Origin: CAYXDO01 sp964463485
GTDB taxonomy: Bacteria; Myxococcota; Kuafuiibacteriia; Kuafuiibacteriales; Kuafuiibacteriaceae
Length of the DNA stretch: 64,000 nucleotides
NCBI GenBank assembly: GCA_964463485.1
Contig: CAYXDO010000054.1
Coordinates: 1 to 64,000, forward strand
Direction of reading: 5' to 3'
In this document: piece by piece, positions 62,792 through 64,000 of the stretch
Layout: every line of letters begins with the position of its first letter
Numbering within the stretch: position 1 is the first letter of the stretch
The notes under the pieces: model-generated
The model's input: only the letters and a program-made list of their open reading frames with translations
Databases searched by the model: none
What the model was told of the DNA's origin: nothing
Made by a program: the position numbers and the translations under genes

Positions 62792-64000
62792 TCAGGCCTT
62801 CTTCGGCTTGGGCTCGATTCGAGACTTGCCGCCCATGTAGGGGCGCAGCGCTTCCGGGATGCGCACGCCGCCGTCGGCGTCTTGATACTGCTCGAAGATC
62901 GCGATCAGCGTGCGGCCCACCGCGAGGCCCGAGCCGTTCAGCGTGTGGACGAGCTTGGCCTTGCCTTGGGCTTCGCTCTTGAACCGAATCTTCGCGCGGC
63001 GAGCTTGAAAGTCTTCGAAGTTGGAGCAGCTCGAGATCTCGCGATATTGGCCCTGACCGGGCAGCCAGACCTCCAGGTCGTAACACTTGGCGGCGTTGGC
63101 TCCGAGATCGCCTGCGCACAGCATGACGACTCGGTAGTGGAGGCCGAGCTTCTGCAAGATGGCCTCGGCGTGGGCCACGAGCTGCTCGAGCTGGTCGTAC
63201 GAAGTTTCGGGTTCGACGAAGCGGACCAGCTCCACCTTGCTGAACTGATGCTGGCGAATCATCCCACGGGTGTCCTTGCCGGCGGCGCCGGCCTCGCTGC
63301 GGAAGCAGGCCGTCGCGCAGCAGTAGGCGTGGGGGAGCGATCCGTCGTCGGGTCCGATGATGGAGTCGGCGTAGAGGTTGGTGACGGGGACTTCGGCGGT
63401 GGGGATGAGGAACAAATCCGAACCGTCGAGCGCGGCCACTTTGAAGAGATCGGCTTCGAACTTCGGGAGCTGGCCGGTGCCAGTCATGGTCGCGCGATTG
63501 ACCAGGAACGGAACGGCGACTTCGGTGTAGCCGTGCTCGCGGGTGTGAGTGTCGAGCATGAAGCTCGCGAGCGCGCGCTCGAGCTGCGCGGCGTCACCGT
63601 ATTCGACGACGAAGCGCGATCCGGACAGCTTGCCGGCGCGCTCGAAGTCGAGCAGGCGCAGCTTATCGACGCCGATTTCGTCATGCTGGCGGGGTTGAAA
63701 TGCGAAGTCTGGCTTCGCTCCCCAAGTCCGCACCACGACGTTTTGCTCGGACGAGGCCCCGTCGGGAACCGAGTCCGAGGGAGCGTTCGGAATGTCGAGC
63801 ATCAAAGTTTCGAGCGACGCCTCGACTTCCTTGAGCTTGACCTCCAACGACTTCACGCGATCCGAGATGGCCTTGCCTGCTGCTCTGGCCTTGTCCTTCT
63901 CCTCGGGGGTCCCGGACTTCATGATCGACTTCATCGAGTCGTTCAGTCGGTTTCGTTCCTCCTGGGCCTTCTGCGCCTCGTGGATGGCGATCGCGCGGTC
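62792..64000 (-). CDS. serS: Seryl-tRNA synthetase (5' end outside the window)
   Basis: 402 residues are visible and the frame stays open to the right edge (DRAIAIHEAQKAQEERNRLN). The N-terminal antiparallel coiled coil ends near PNAPSDSVPDG. Class II motifs follow: LIPTAEVPVTNLYAD, FRSEAGAAGKDTRGMIRQHQ (motif 2), REISSCSNFEDFQARR and LNGSGLAVGRTLIAIFE (motif 3). It charges tRNA-Ser and tRNA-Sec. About 25 to 30 N-terminal residues are missing from this window. Confidence 0.96.
   Translation of the reverse strand, partial: DRAIAIHEAQKAQEERNRLNDSMKSIMKSGTPEEKDKARAAGKAISDRVKSLEVKLKEVEASLETLMLDIPNAPSDSVPDGASSEQNVVVRTWGAKPDFAFQPRQHDEIGVDKLRLLDFERAGKLSGSRFVVEYGDAAQLERALASFMLDTHTREHGYTEVAVPFLVNRATMTGTGQLPKFEADLFKVAALDGSDLFLIPTAEVPVTNLYADSIIGPDDGSLPHAYCCATACFRSEAGAAGKDTRGMIRQHQFSKVELVRFVEPETSYDQLEQLVAHAEAILQKLGLHYRVVMLCAGDLGANAAKCYDLEVWLPGQGQYREISSCSNFEDFQARRAKIRFKSEAQGKAKLVHTLNGSGLAVGRTLIAIFEQYQDADGGVRIPEALRPYMGGKSRIEPKPKKA

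Overview
This 64-kb window is high-GC DNA from a draft assembly, with two 100-N gaps at 4793-4892 and 42627-42726. Gene content points to a myxobacterium-like member of the Myxococcota (deltaproteobacterial lineage). The clues are an MraZ-to-FtsZ division cluster with meso-DAP-type MurE, eukaryote-like Ser/Thr kinases, an AgmX/PglI-type C-terminal domain, a Tgl/PilF-like TPR lipoprotein region, a PrkA-type kinase, multihaem cytochromes and large secreted gingipain-like proteins. The assignment rests on family content only.

Layout. 1-5.0 kb: a degenerate hexamer repeat array, a possible gene remnant, a lipoprotein convergent with it, a GT9 glycosyltransferase, and a Ser/Thr kinase broken by a frameshift and an assembly gap. 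5.1-8.8 kb (minus strand): a membrane-anchored RING-like zinc-finger protein, a DUF504/MJ1316-type protein, recO, and a long TPR protein. 9.1-26.9 kb (minus strand): one dcw run in the order mraZ-rsmH-ftsL-ftsI-murE-murF-mraY-murD-ftsW-murG-murC-(gap)-ftsQ-ftsA-ftsZ. Overlapping stop and start codons are common, and a clear promoter with MraZ operator boxes lies upstream. murB and ddl are absent between murC and ftsQ. 27.1-29.7 kb (plus): a small membrane protein and a PrkA kinase. 30.2-34.9 kb (minus): five-haem cytochrome lipoprotein, ppk and a PHP-like protein with an RGG tail. 35.1-39.1 kb: ECF sigma factor with a zinc-finger tail, rhodanese, multi-SRPBCC protein and a Uma2 nuclease.

39.1-52.6 kb is the most interesting part. 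An asparagine-synthetase-like lasso cyclase and an NTP_transf_5-type nucleotidyltransferase (plus) face a minus-strand block. That block holds two short peptides with a textbook lasso leader and almost identical 20-residue cores (Gly1, Asp8), flanking two very large secreted C25 (gingipain-family) peptidase-like proteins. The two cores differ at 15 of 20 codons but at only one amino acid, so the peptide sequence is under strong selection. No lasso B1/B2 (RRE/leader protease) gene is visible, so the system is incomplete here or unconventional.

52.9-64 kb: a small beta-rich secreted protein, a second five-haem cytochrome, a chromate transporter, a paralogue of the 0.5-kb lipoprotein, a 1293-residue kinase/ATPase/TPR regulator, a DUF3060 protein, a membrane protein, and serS running off the right edge. 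Several tandem or hairpin repeat arrays fill the longer intergenic spaces (1-250, 29.7-30.2 kb, 42.2-42.9 kb).
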